Shown here: positions 26,135 through 35,712 of the stretch, piece after piece | Numbering within the stretch: position 1 is the first letter of the stretch | How the letters are laid out: every line of letters begins with the position of its first letter | DNA from: Acidobacteriota bacterium | GTDB lineage: Bacteria > Acidobacteriota > Terriglobia > Terriglobales > Acidobacteriaceae | Direction: 5' to 3' | Length of the DNA stretch: 42,794 nucleotides | Assembly (NCBI GenBank): GCA_003225055.1 | Contig: QIAU01000165.1 | Coordinates: 1 to 42,794, forward strand | Translations under genes and position numbers: made by a program | The notes under the pieces: generated by a model | What the model was told of the DNA's origin: nothing | Databases searched by the model: none | The model's input: only the letters and a program-made list of their open reading frames with translations

Positions 26135-27132
26135 GTGCATCGGGATAGGTCACGTGGTTGTTTCGGTCGCAAGCCGGTGCCAACGCCAGTTCTGGCAAGT
26201 TGCTTGTTTCCTAAACATATTGCTGTCCATGATGTCCACCTGAAGAAGGTCTCAGCTCTTCCGCATTTCTCCAAAAGCTTTGATGCGGCCGCCACATCTG
26301 GGATCACCGCGAGCGATTCTGCGAACAACGCGAGAAAGCTGGATGCTCCTGAACTCAGATATCGGATTCTGGAGCGTCTCGGAGAGGGATTTTTTTGCGT
26401 TCCGGACGCGTTCCCGGTTGGTTTGTCTTCGGCCTTGGCGAGGAAGCGTGGACTGGAAACCTTCCCCGAGATCAAAAAGGATCAAGAAACATTTCGAGCG
26501 ATTGCCCAACACCCCGGTCTTAAGGAGACGGCGACCTTATCCGACGAGGAGAGGCTTTTGGTATACAAGGAATTTAAGAAACTCCGTGGTGCAGTGCATC
26601 TCGAGAGGTTAAACGATCAGTTTAGATTCAAGACCGGACTGAAGGAACAGACGGGTGACATCTCAGTTGAGGGACTAATAATCCGAAATGGCACAATTAA
26701 AATCCTTAAGCGAGAGAGCACCTTTCTTACTTGCCCGGTGTGTCTTGCCGCAGGCACTAGGATTGAGACTCCTTACGGATCGGTTCTAGTGCAGAATGTA
26801 AAGCCGGGCGGCAGGGTATGGACGCTGGATGCAAGGGGTCACAAGATCTCTACGCCCGTCCTCAAAACTCCGCAGTCCCAATTTCGTTGCATCATCGGGT
26901 GGTTCACCTGATTCTGAGCGATGGCCGCGAACTATGGGTGTCTCCCAGCCATCCCACAGCAGATGGCCGCACCGTCGGGGAGCTGGAGGGAAACGGCACC
27001 TATGATAGATCGCTGGTAAAGAGTACTGAGTTGATTCCGTATCAGGAATATAAGACTTATGATTTGCTTCCGGCCGGGAACACGGGTTTCTATTGGGCAA
27101 ACGGTATTCTTCTGGCGAGCACCTTGCGTTAG
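26135..27132 (+). pseudogene. Hint-domain (intein/hedgehog-type) protein, broken by a one-base frameshift
   Basis: The first frame (GTG 26135 to stop 26911) gives about 190 residues of charged helical sequence (for example LSDEERLLVYKEFKKLRGAV, GLIIRNGTIKILKR). It then gives CPVCLAAGTRIETPYGS and VKPGGRVWTLDARG, the start of a Hint domain with its N-terminal Cys. Near 26868-26880 homology moves into the next frame, which continues VPISLHHRVVHLILSDGREL, WVSPSHPTADGRTVGEL, then TYDLLPAGNTGFYWANGILL to stop 27132. Together they make one uninterrupted Hint domain, so a single base was lost. Hint domains in such proteins normally self-cleave or ligate a neighbouring domain. The start is uncertain: no ATG occurs in the first 150 codons. 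It is either a recent pseudogene or a sequencing error. Confidence 0.72.
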
Positions 27133-27343
27133 CATTGCCTTCCTGTCACAGGCGGGTTTAACCGTCCGCTTTCGGACACAGCCTTCCACGAGCGGACATC
27201 CGCTGCGGCTCGCGCCTTCTAGGTTCAACATGCATTATCTTCGCGATCAGTAGATTACGGTCGTTGCGGAAGGTATGGTAATTGCGTCTTGACGAGCAGG
27301 GCTTGTGATGTGCTTCTCTTAACAAGCAGTAGGAGGTCGTAGG

Positions 27344-27628
27344 ATGAGTGGGCTAGCTCAAGATCTTCGTTATGCGCTTCGGCAGTTGCGCAAGTCTCCT
27401 GGTTTCACAATTGCAGCCGTTTTCACATTGGCGCTGGGCATCGGTGCAAACGCGGTGGTGTTCAGCCTGTTGAATGAGCTAGTGCTGCGACCTCTGAACG
27501 TTCCGGGTTATATCCGTTCATCGTGCGCAAAGACGAGTATTCGTGAACTGAACTTTGTTTCAGATGAGTTCAAGCGCAGGACGAGCGATCCGCCAAAAAC
27601 CGCCTGGCTCCGCCTAAGAACGACATGA
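27344..27628 (+). pseudogene. N-terminal fragment of an ADOP permease
   Basis: An AGGAGG seven bases before ATG 27344 opens [20 protein letters not shown] and [20 protein letters not shown], the first transmembrane segment of an ADOP permease. The cytosolic N-terminal helix pair is absent, as in some members. After RPLNVPG the expected text ([12 protein letters not shown]) continues in another frame for about 12 residues, so there is a frameshift near 27505, then all homology ends. The remaining 750 or so residues are missing. The frame runs on to 27628 through non-homologous sequence. It lies 250 bases upstream of the first TonB receptor. Confidence 0.78.
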
Positions 27629-27878
27629 CCACCAGAGGTCTTCGGACATTGCGGAAATTCGTCAATTTACCTGATAGAATGCCGCCCCGTGATTGACACA
27701 ACGCTTGCACGCCATCGGACGCGCCACGCTGTCTTCCTGTCCTCGACCTTGAGGAAACGCGTAAGTAATGCGTTCGTCTGGGCACGACCAAAACGGCTCT
27801 TTGCATCCCGCCCATTCTCGCAATGGCGGTGGGGAAAAGTTTGACGACGTGAGATTCTGCGGAAAGAGGAGAATTTCA

Positions 27879-30800
27879 ATGAGAATACGTTCAAACCGAC
27901 GAGTAGCCTACTTTGTTGGGTTGATTTTCGCGTTGGAGTTGAGCATCACCTGCACCGCCTCCGCGCAGGTCGAGTCCGGCACGATCAACGGCACTGTCGT
28001 CGACAGCAGCGGAGCAGTAATTTCCGGAGCGCGCGTGACCGTCACCAGCAGCGCGACCGCTCAGGTCCGGAGCACCGTAACGAATAGCAGCGGTGAGTAC
28101 TCGGTGCCGTTTCTCGCTCCGGCGACATACGATGTAGAGGTTTCGAAAGACGGCTTTGCGACTGTCTTGCAACGTGGCCTGGTTCTGCAGGTCGACCAGA
28201 CTCTGGGAATTAAGTTCACGCTCAAGCCCGGATCCGTGCAGCAGAGCCTTGAGGTTACCGAGCAAGCTCCTGTGTTGCAGACGGAAACGGCGACGCTGGG
28301 CAACGTTGTGAACGGCCAGCAAATTCAGACGCTTCCACTGAACGGTCGCAATTTCATGGATTTGGCGAGCCTGACCGCTGGCACCACTCCTGCCGAGCCG
28401 GGTTCGCGCAACCAGGCCGAGGGGGGCTTCTCCTCGAACGGCAACCGCAGCTATGACAACAACATCATGCTCGACGGGGTTGATAACAACAGCCTCTCAC
28501 CCGACCTACGCAACGGAACGGACTTCATGGTTAGCCCGCCGCCTGATGCTATCCAGGAGTTCAACGTGGAAACGAATGGCTACGGGCCGGAGTTCGGGCG
28601 CGGAGGCGGCGCGGCGGTGAACATTGCCATTAAATCAGGTACAAACGATTTCCACGGAAATGTTTGGGAGTACTTGCGGAATGAGAAATTTGATGCTCGC
28701 AATTACTTCGATACAACACAAACGAAAAAGCCCTCCTACAAGCAGAACCAGTTCGGTTTTACTTTCGGAGGCCCGATCATCAAGAACCGTACGTTTTTTT
28801 TTGGGGACTATCAGGGAACGCGCATCCGCAACGCAGAAACCTTTGTATCGCCGGTGCCCAGCTTGCTAGAAAGAACCGGCGATTTTAGCGACGGCTTTCT
28901 AGGTTCGCCGGTAGATCCCGCTACCGGAAACCCCATTACTGCAAGCGATGCAAACATCGATCCGCTTGCCTTGCAACTCGCGCAGCTTTATCCGGCTCCG
29001 AACATTCAAGGCATTGCCGGCCTACAACCTGCGGAGTTTGTCTACAATCCCGTACAAGCCATCAACACCGATCAGTTCGACATTCGTGTCGACCATTCTC
29101 TTAGCCAGTCCATGCCGGCCTTTGTACGCGTAAGCTACTCGAAAAACCATTTGAACAATCCCGGCCAATTGCCTGGCCTGGCCCTCGGTTCGCCTGGGAC
29201 GCTGCAAGGCAACACAATGCAGAACAACTCAACTGGCGTCGCCATCGGCCTCACGCGAATCTTCACCCCAACTGTCGCCAATGAGCTGCGCGTCGGTTAT
29301 GCGCGTTTGGATATTACACAACTGCCCTTCTTCGGCACCGTCAACACCAACGAACAGTATGGCATTCCGGGAATTCCGTTTGTGTCCGGCCTTACCGGTG
29401 GCCTGCCCGTACTCACTTTCAGCGACGTGCAACAACTCGGCGCAGAAGGTTGCGTGCCCACGATGGAAATCACCAACGTGTACACGTACCGCGACGTCTT
29501 CAGCCTGAGTCGCGCCAAGCACAAAATGAGCATGGGCTTTGAGGGCCGCCCGGGCGAGTTCACCATCTTTCAACCTTGTGATGGCCGTGGTCACTGGAAT
29601 TATGGAGGTAGCTTTACCGGCTCAGGATTTGGGGACTTTCTCCTGCAGCTTCCCGACTCGGCGGACATCGCCACGCTGCATAATATCGATTACAAGCGGT
29701 CGAACTACGGCGTCTTTTTCGGCGATAACTGGCATGCGACCACCCGCCTGAACTTAAATCTGGGCCTGCGTTGGGAGTACCACAGTCCGGTCTGGGAGAG
29801 AAAGAATCAGCAGGCAGTTTTGGGATTTGATGGCAACTACTATCTGGCTAGCCAGGCCACGCTGCCTTCCAGCTTCATTTTTCCTGTGAAACAAAGTCCG
29901 TGGGGCAAGTACTTGAATGTGCCTCATCGCAGAGACTTTGCGCCTCGCTTCGGCTTCGCTTACGAAATTAACAAAGCAACCATCCTTCGGGGCTCCTATG
30001 GGATTTTCTGGCAGGCGGAAGAAATCGGCACGTACAGCAATCCCAGTCCGGGCTTTAACCCTCCTTACTACATCCTTGCGGTCTTTAATTCGCTAGCCGG
30101 CCCGACCGTGAACCCTACGGTCAATAAACTTACGAATGGTTTTCCGTCGAATGCAATCACCTCGGGCTTCGACCCGACCAGTGTGGGTTACACGCGCCTG
30201 CAATCGAATTTCGCCGACGGGTATGTGCAGGAGTGGAACCTCACGGTCCAGCGCCAGATTGGGTCCAGTTCCAGCCTCGAGATCGCTTATATGGGCAGTA
30301 AAGGCACGCATCTGATCAATGGTGCTACCGGCAATCAGGCCACGCCAAGTCCCGACCCCACGGCGGACATCCAAGCACGGCGACCCATTCCGAGTTTGTT
30401 CGCCGAGACATTCGATATATTTTCCAACGCCTATTCCAACTACCACGGCCTTGGAATTACCTTCCGCCGAAACTTTTCGCGCGGGTTCACCGCCAATGTG
30501 GCCTACACATGGAGTCACGCTCTGGATATTGCTTCCAGTTCGAATCTGGGGAGTGGAAATAACGGCTATTACCGCTCGGAAGACCATCTAAACTGGGAAT
30601 ACGGAAACGCCGACATCGATCAGCGGCACCGCCTCACGGCCTATTACGCATGGCAACTGCCTTTCGGCAACGGCCGGGCTTTTGCATCGAATGCCTCCGG
30701 AGTACTGAACCAGGTCATCGGCGGTTGGACCACATTAGGAATTTGGAGTTGGCACACCGGCAATTACTTTACGCCCGTAATTGACATTGATTACTCCAAT

Positions 30801-31208
30801 TCGGGTGCCCCACAAGCTCGACCCGATCTTATCTGTAACCCTAACCACAACGCTCCCCATACAACCTCAAATTGGGTCAATGACAGCTGTTTTGCCTTGC
30901 CTGCCCAGGGGACTTACGGCAACGCGGGACGCAACATTCTTCTCGGTCCCGGCTACTTCAATACCAATCTCTCTCTGATGAAAGACTTTCATTTCACGGA
31001 GTCGCGGTATCTCCAATTCCGAGTCGAATTCTTCAACACCTTTAATCACCCAAACTTTACCGGAATCAGCGGCCTGACGGCCTTTGCTCCACCCGAGGTC
31101 CTTCCCGGGCAGCCGCAGACAGGCACGCTCGATCTCTCGCAGATGGGCACCATCCTGAGTGCGTTCGCACCGCGACAAGTGCAGTTCGCGCTGAAGTTCT
31201 ACTTTTGA
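27879..31208 (+). CDS. Oar-like TonB-dependent receptor 1
   Basis: The 1109-residue outer-membrane protein has a signal peptide (1-30, ending ASAQ). A carboxypeptidase-regulatory domain follows (about 33-118: GTINGTVVDSSGAVISGARV, NSSGEYSVPFLAPATYDVEV). The plug begins near 120 with LPLNGRNF at 153-160, then MLDGVDNN and a large beta-barrel ending LKFYF with a terminal aromatic residue. Barrel landmarks include IKSGTNDFHGNVWEYLRNE, NQFGFTFGGPI and FFFGDYQGTR. Such receptors are abundant in Acidobacteriota and import or bind large oligosaccharides or peptides. AGAGGAGA lies six bases before ATG 27879; the frame opens at 27768 in non-homologous text. Its stop is ten bases before the start of the hydrolase gene, so the two are co-transcribed. 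Confidence 0.93.
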   Translation: MRIRSNRRVAYFVGLIFALELSITCTASAQVESGTINGTVVDSSGAVISGARVTVTSSATAQVRSTVTNSSGEYSVPFLAPATYDVEVSKDGFATVLQRGLVLQVDQTLGIKFTLKPGSVQQSLEVTEQAPVLQTETATLGNVVNGQQIQTLPLNGRNFMDLASLTAGTTPAEPGSRNQAEGGFSSNGNRSYDNNIMLDGVDNNSLSPDLRNGTDFMVSPPPDAIQEFNVETNGYGPEFGRGGGAAVNIAIKSGTNDFHGNVWEYLRNEKFDARNYFDTTQTKKPSYKQNQFGFTFGGPIIKNRTFFFGDYQGTRIRNAETFVSPVPSLLERTGDFSDGFLGSPVDPATGNPITASDANIDPLALQLAQLYPAPNIQGIAGLQPAEFVYNPVQAINTDQFDIRVDHSLSQSMPAFVRVSYSKNHLNNPGQLPGLALGSPGTLQGNTMQNNSTGVAIGLTRIFTPTVANELRVGYARLDITQLPFFGTVNTNEQYGIPGIPFVSGLTGGLPVLTFSDVQQLGAEGCVPTMEITNVYTYRDVFSLSRAKHKMSMGFEGRPGEFTIFQPCDGRGHWNYGGSFTGSGFGDFLLQLPDSADIATLHNIDYKRSNYGVFFGDNWHATTRLNLNLGLRWEYHSPVWERKNQQAVLGFDGNYYLASQATLPSSFIFPVKQSPWGKYLNVPHRRDFAPRFGFAYEINKATILRGSYGIFWQAEEIGTYSNPSPGFNPPYYILAVFNSLAGPTVNPTVNKLTNGFPSNAITSGFDPTSVGYTRLQSNFADGYVQEWNLTVQRQIGSSSSLEIAYMGSKGTHLINGATGNQATPSPDPTADIQARRPIPSLFAETFDIFSNAYSNYHGLGITFRRNFSRGFTANVAYTWSHALDIASSSNLGSGNNGYYRSEDHLNWEYGNADIDQRHRLTAYYAWQLPFGNGRAFASNASGVLNQVIGGWTTLGIWSWHTGNYFTPVIDIDYSNSGAPQARPDLICNPNHNAPHTTSNWVNDSCFALPAQGTYGNAGRNILLGPGYFNTNLSLMKDFHFTESRYLQFRVEFFNTFNHPNFTGISGLTAFAPPEVLPGQPQTGTLDLSQMGTILSAFAPRQVQFALKFYF

Positions 31209-31218
31209 CCTGTGAGGC

Positions 31219-33270
31219 ATGGAGCAAATGCAACTTGATCTCAGGCGCAGTCTGTCCGTCTGCCTTTACGCTGCATTTCCCATTGTTACCGCGATTTTTG
31301 GGCATGCGCCACAGGCCTCCGCGCAAGCTGACGCCAAACTCGTTGCGCCCTTGCTCCAGCGCCGCCTGCAAACCGAGACTGTCGTGGCTGAGCAGCTGCG
31401 TCATTTCATGCTGGCCCGCGTTCCGCCGCTGCGCCTCCCGCCGGACGCGACTCAGTGGACCACCGAAACAGAGCGGCTTCGCGCACGCGAACTGGGGGTC
31501 ATTTATCACGGCTGGCCGGAGAGTTGGATCGATGCGCCGCCAAAATTTGAGCAAGTAGGAACACTCGAGAGCCGCGGTTACCGGATCCGCAAGCTGCGCT
31601 ACGAAGTGGTCCCCGGCATGTATTCGGCGGCTCTGTTATATGAGCCTGAACACTTCTCAGGCAAATTGCCTGCGGTCCTCAACGTGCATGGCCATGGGCC
31701 CGGCGGCAAAGCCGTCGAGCATAAGCAGAAACGCTGCATCAATCAGGCCCGGCGCGGCATGCTGGCGCTCAGTTTGGAATGGTTTGGATTTGGCGAGTTG
31801 AATTCGCCCGAAAACGACCACAGCTTCGTAGGCCACCTGGACCTAGTCGGCGCTAACGGCCTCGGTTTGTTTTATATCGAAATGCGCCGCGGCCTCGATT
31901 ACTTGTATAACGACCCGCGGGTCGATCGCTCGCGGATCGCTGTCACTGGCCTTTCGGGCGGCGGATGGCAGACGATCGTCCTCAGCTCGCTCGATGCGCG
32001 CGTCTTTGCGGCCATTCCCGTCGCGGGCTTTTGCTCGCTGACCACTGCCATCGAACATCCCGAGTACGCCGGCGACGACGCCGAGCAAAACGCCAGTGAC
32101 TTTCGCCAGGGCACTGATTACGCCCAGCTTGTGGCCATGCGCGCGCCGCGCCCCACTCTCCTTATCTACAATGCTGAGGACGACTGCTGCTTTCGCGCCG
32201 GAGTGGTTAAACAAGGCGTTTATTTCGACATTCAGCCTTTCTTCAAGCTCTTCAGCCAGGAAAAGAACCTTCGCTGGCATGAGAACTACCAGCCCGGTAC
32301 GCACAACTATCAGCGCGACAACCGCGAAGCGCTTTACGGTTTCTTGAACTCCGTCTTTGGACTCAACGCCTCGCCGGCTGAAGATGGAGACACCGACGGA
32401 GAAGTCAGAAGCTACGACGATCTTGTGGTGGGCCTACCCAAGGACAACTTGACGATTCTCGGTTTGGCGCGAAGGCTTGCAAAGTCCAATTACAAAGCCG
32501 CTGATGGAGCGAGCCCGGCCATCAAGAAACGGGAACTGCTTAGCACCGTCACAAGGTATCAGCCGGTCAAGGTTGAGCATGCCACGGTCATTGACAGCCT
32601 TGCGGCAAAAGGCGTCGAGAGTTATGCCTATCGCTTCGACTTCGGCAACGGTTTGAGTGCGACCGGTGTACTATTCCGCTCTTTGGCCACTGCGGATGAT
32701 GCGTCAGCAGCGATCTTGATGTCCGATGAAGGGATGAAGGCAACGACGGATGACGTTGCCAACCTCGCCTCCAGCGGCAAGCGCGTCCTCGCGCTCGAAC
32801 CGCTCTTCTTTGGTCAGAACATTCCCGGCACCGGCGATTTGGGTATTTCTTCCTATTCGCAGATGCTCAATGGACTTGGCGAACGCGCGCTCGGTTTGGA
32901 AGCTGCTCAAGTGGCCGCGGTAGCCGAATGGCTGAACACCGGATTACAGCATGGCAGCCCAACTCCCGGTTCGGCCCTTGCTGCAAAAACCGCGCATCGG
33001 CCGGTCGCGCTGCTCACTTCGGGTCCGCGGTCGCAAGCGGTCGCGTTGACTTCTGCGGCGCTCGAACCGCAATTGTTTGCCTCGGTCGACGCGCGGCATT
33101 CTATCCCGAGTCTGGAGTATGTACTGGAGCACCCGCTCAAGTACAGCGAAGTGCCGGAATTGATGTGCCTCGACTTATTTCGCGATTTCGACTTCGATGT
33201 GCTTGCAGCCCTTGCAGCCCCAGCAAAGGTTCATCTCAACGCGGCTGATTCGAAGCCGATAACGTGGTAG
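31219..33270 (+). CDS. Secreted two-domain alpha/beta hydrolase (acetyl xylan esterase-like)
   Basis: The 683-residue protein has an N-terminal signal segment (about 10-36, ASAQ). An alpha/beta-hydrolase domain follows, with VLNVHGHG (153-160), ALSLEWFGFGE and the nucleophile elbow GLSGGG (Ser247). LLIYNAEDDCCF gives the likely acid and PGTHNY the likely His near residue 355. The C-terminal half (about 400-683) is a second hydrolase-like fold without an obvious nucleophile motif. Proteins like this are annotated as acetyl xylan esterase or DUF-type hydrolases near sugar genes. The gene follows the TonB receptor by ten bases, suggesting that imported or surface-bound carbohydrate is deacylated in the periplasm (inference). 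The start is ambiguous: ATG 31219 or ATG 31228. Confidence 0.82.
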   Translation: MEQMQLDLRRSLSVCLYAAFPIVTAIFGHAPQASAQADAKLVAPLLQRRLQTETVVAEQLRHFMLARVPPLRLPPDATQWTTETERLRARELGVIYHGWPESWIDAPPKFEQVGTLESRGYRIRKLRYEVVPGMYSAALLYEPEHFSGKLPAVLNVHGHGPGGKAVEHKQKRCINQARRGMLALSLEWFGFGELNSPENDHSFVGHLDLVGANGLGLFYIEMRRGLDYLYNDPRVDRSRIAVTGLSGGGWQTIVLSSLDARVFAAIPVAGFCSLTTAIEHPEYAGDDAEQNASDFRQGTDYAQLVAMRAPRPTLLIYNAEDDCCFRAGVVKQGVYFDIQPFFKLFSQEKNLRWHENYQPGTHNYQRDNREALYGFLNSVFGLNASPAEDGDTDGEVRSYDDLVVGLPKDNLTILGLARRLAKSNYKAADGASPAIKKRELLSTVTRYQPVKVEHATVIDSLAAKGVESYAYRFDFGNGLSATGVLFRSLATADDASAAILMSDEGMKATTDDVANLASSGKRVLALEPLFFGQNIPGTGDLGISSYSQMLNGLGERALGLEAAQVAAVAEWLNTGLQHGSPTPGSALAAKTAHRPVALLTSGPRSQAVALTSAALEPQLFASVDARHSIPSLEYVLEHPLKYSEVPELMCLDLFRDFDFDVLAALAAPAKVHLNAADSKPITW

Positions 33271-33336
33271 TCTTCCGTGAAAGCGTCGATTGCCAAGACA
33301 ACTCGGACGCGAACATAGGACTCTGCGAAGAATCTT

Positions 33337-34665
33337 TTAGCTCTCGACGGGGTGGTCCTGAATCACCTCCGCCGCGGCATTCCAGTACTGCTTCTTGCCC
33401 GACCAGTAGGATTCCGCCGACATAATGCATGCCACGGAATGGGAGAAACCTTCGTCAACAGTACAATGAGGCTGCCCGCGTGAGCGCATGCATTCGAACC
33501 AGTTGGCCGTATGTTCCAGCGTCATGTCTCCCATGCCCATGGGGGGCAGCTTGGTTTCACCCGGTAAGAGAACGTCTTGAGACGTCCTTGATTTATCGAT
33601 ATCTGGATTATCTTCGTGATTTCCCCTCTCCTCGACCAGACTGTAGCGAGGACTGCCCTCCCCGCCATGGTTGATGAGCGTCGCCTTTTTGCCCATGTAC
33701 CGTGTGAACGATGGGGCATCGTTTCCAAAACTGGTCGAATAACTCACCAGAAAGCCTTTCGGATATTCCAGTAACGCGTGAAAGGTATCAGCGTTTTCCC
33801 GGCCGTCGTGCCAGGCAAAAATTCCGCCATGGGCCACAACGGACCGAGGAAAGTTGTCATCCATGAACCAATGCACGAGGTCTGTAGCGTGGCTCATCCA
33901 CTGGTCAGGGATGCCACTCGAGAAATCCTTGTATAAGCGGAATTCGCAGTAGACCTGCGGATCAAAGGGACGATATGACTTCGTCATTAGCCATTTGCGC
34001 CAATCAGTATCTTGCTCTCGGATCTGTTTGGATTCCGGGCGCCCACGCCACCTGGGTCCGTGATAATTCCAAACTATTTCTACTTTCGTCACGTCTCCGA
34101 GAGCCCCGGTCTTCACCAACTCGTGCGCCGCACGCGGGTAAGGCTCGCTGCGATGCTGTGTACCCACCTGCACAATGCGGTTGTGTCGCTTGACCGCATC
34201 ACGCGCCGTCTTCACCTCCGCGAGGATGTTTCCCATTGGCTTCTCAACGTACGCATCTTTGCCCGCTTCTGCAGCCATGCTCAAAACGGGCGAGTGCGAG
34301 TGCTCTGGGGTGGAAATGACGACCGCATCGATATCGTTTTGCGTGAGAACATCTTCCAGATACTGGTAGGCTCGCGGCGCACGGCCATAGTGGCTCGTGT
34401 TCTGCTGGACGGCTTTTTCGCGGCGGACGTTCCACAAATCGCAAACAGCGGTCATCTCTACATTATGAGTGGTCTTATGTTGAGCGATAATCCAAGCCAG
34501 CTCCTGGCCCCGGTTCCCCGGGCCAATATGTGCTAGGGATATTCGATCGTTGGCTCCGAGAATTCTTGCGTATGAAACCGCGTTGGGCATAACCGCGGCG
34601 CCGATTAGAGCCGCTGATCCGGTCAGGAAACTCCTCCGATCCGTTTTTGTCTCTGATTTGCTCAT
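33337..34665 (-). CDS. Tat-exported Gfo/Idh/MocA oxidoreductase
   Basis: The 442-residue protein starts with a twin-arginine signal (DRRSFLTGSAALIGAAVMP, residues 9-27). Its NAD(P)-binding Rossmann motif reads AHIGPGNRGQE (45-55). The family landmarks VVISTPEHSHSPV and VEKPMG (140-145) follow. The C-terminal substrate domain contains FSSGIPDQWMSHATDLVHWF and GHPxx-type His residues, and a typical late segment is TANWFECMRSRGQPHCTVDE. Members catalyse NAD-dependent oxidation or reduction of sugars, inositols or related compounds, and Tat export implies periplasmic action with pre-bound cofactor. GAGG is four bases before ATG 34665. The gene converges on the TonB receptor-hydrolase operon with 66 bases between stops, which fits a shared role in carbohydrate use. 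Confidence 0.9.
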   Translation of the reverse strand: MSKSETKTDRRSFLTGSAALIGAAVMPNAVSYARILGANDRISLAHIGPGNRGQELAWIIAQHKTTHNVEMTAVCDLWNVRREKAVQQNTSHYGRAPRAYQYLEDVLTQNDIDAVVISTPEHSHSPVLSMAAEAGKDAYVEKPMGNILAEVKTARDAVKRHNRIVQVGTQHRSEPYPRAAHELVKTGALGDVTKVEIVWNYHGPRWRGRPESKQIREQDTDWRKWLMTKSYRPFDPQVYCEFRLYKDFSSGIPDQWMSHATDLVHWFMDDNFPRSVVAHGGIFAWHDGRENADTFHALLEYPKGFLVSYSTSFGNDAPSFTRYMGKKATLINHGGEGSPRYSLVEERGNHEDNPDIDKSRTSQDVLLPGETKLPPMGMGDMTLEHTANWFECMRSRGQPHCTVDEGFSHSVACIMSAESYWSGKKQYWNAAAEVIQDHPVES

Positions 34666-35221
34666 ATTTCCTCAGCATCATGCGCTTGGATCCGTATATC
34701 CAGAAAAGCTCGACGCCAATGTAGAAACCGGGATTTGCTGCCTGTTAATGGCATCGTATGGCATCGATAGAACCGCTAGTGCTATGGGGTTCTCGTGTTC
34801 AAAGATAGAAATCCGGCGGCGACCATCCTACTCGTGTCGCCGATAATGTCAACCGGGCGAATAATAATCGGCATGCGGCCGGGCCGTTGTATCCGACGTA
34901 TTACCTGTGCTGCCGGAACTTGCAGCAAAATCCCTTTTCTCGTTAATCGGCTCGTGAGAAGTCGATTGCAGCCACATCCCGGATAACGAGCAAAGCGGAA
35001 GTAACGCCTCACGCGCTTGTAGCCGATGATTCTTCGGCTCAACCGGATCGACCGGGAGATTGTCGACTCGCCCCTCTTGGCAGCGGTTCGGCGCTTCCGC
35101 ATGGTCGCTAACCCAACCGGCAGTGCGGCGGCCTCAGATTCCGGCCGGGCATCCCATCAGACTGGTGCGGAAGGATACACTACGATGTTCGAATGGTGCC
35201 TCCGGGAGAAAAACAGATAAC
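34666..35221. other. 556-base gap, no recognised gene
   Basis: It holds the promoter of the minus-strand MocA gene. Short frames such as minus 34782-35102 lack ribosome-binding sites and domain features. Sequence around 34780-35200 is mixed in composition with no repeat that I can name. Confidence 0.45.
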
Positions 35222-35551
35222 GTGCCGTCTCCAGAGAAGGATCGGTTAGCTGCTGAGGCGATGCAATGCTGGGTCGATTTCCAGGAAGGCCTTTCCTCGG
35301 AAAAGCGGAAATATCCCGTGCAACAGTTCCGAGCTTTTTGGGAGGTCACAAAACGCTACGCCGAGTTGACAAGATCTGATCCTCTGATTCATAGGAGTGT
35401 CGCGGGTGCTGTTAATGGACTTCTCGATTTCCTCGAAGTGGAACGTAAGCGCGTTCCAGGTGACGTTCTTCGAGATGCTGAGCGCCTGGAGTGCCTCCTT
35501 TTTAACGGATATGACCCGCATTTCGAGGGGGATGAACTACCGGGCTTGTAA
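35222..35551 (+). CDS. Hypothetical 109-residue protein
   Basis: From a GTG at 35222 the frame gives an acidic, helical protein with plausible composition: EKDRLAAEAMQCWVDFQEGL, YPVQQFRAFWEVTKRYAELT, VNGLLDFLEVERKRVPGDVL and a C-terminus ending FEGDELPGL. I do not recognise a family. The start is uncertain: the same frame opens at 35060, but the part before GTG looks random. GGGAG lies about 11 bases upstream of GTG, which is long. No membrane segment is seen. It precedes, in opposite orientation, the frameshifted AlbA_2 gene. Confidence 0.45.
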   Translation: MPSPEKDRLAAEAMQCWVDFQEGLSSEKRKYPVQQFRAFWEVTKRYAELTRSDPLIHRSVAGAVNGLLDFLEVERKRVPGDVLRDAERLECLLFNGYDPHFEGDELPGL

Positions 35552-35712
35552 AGAGAGGCGACCATGTGTAGGTACCTTCGTGAGCTTTCGGCAAGGTTGT
35601 TTGCGTAACTCGGAATCCTGTTCCAAATTCAGAACAAAACCTCGAATCCTACGCCCTGCCTCAGAGCCCGCGCCGAATTCGGCTTCGGTGTTCCAGGAAG
35701 AAGATAATTGTT

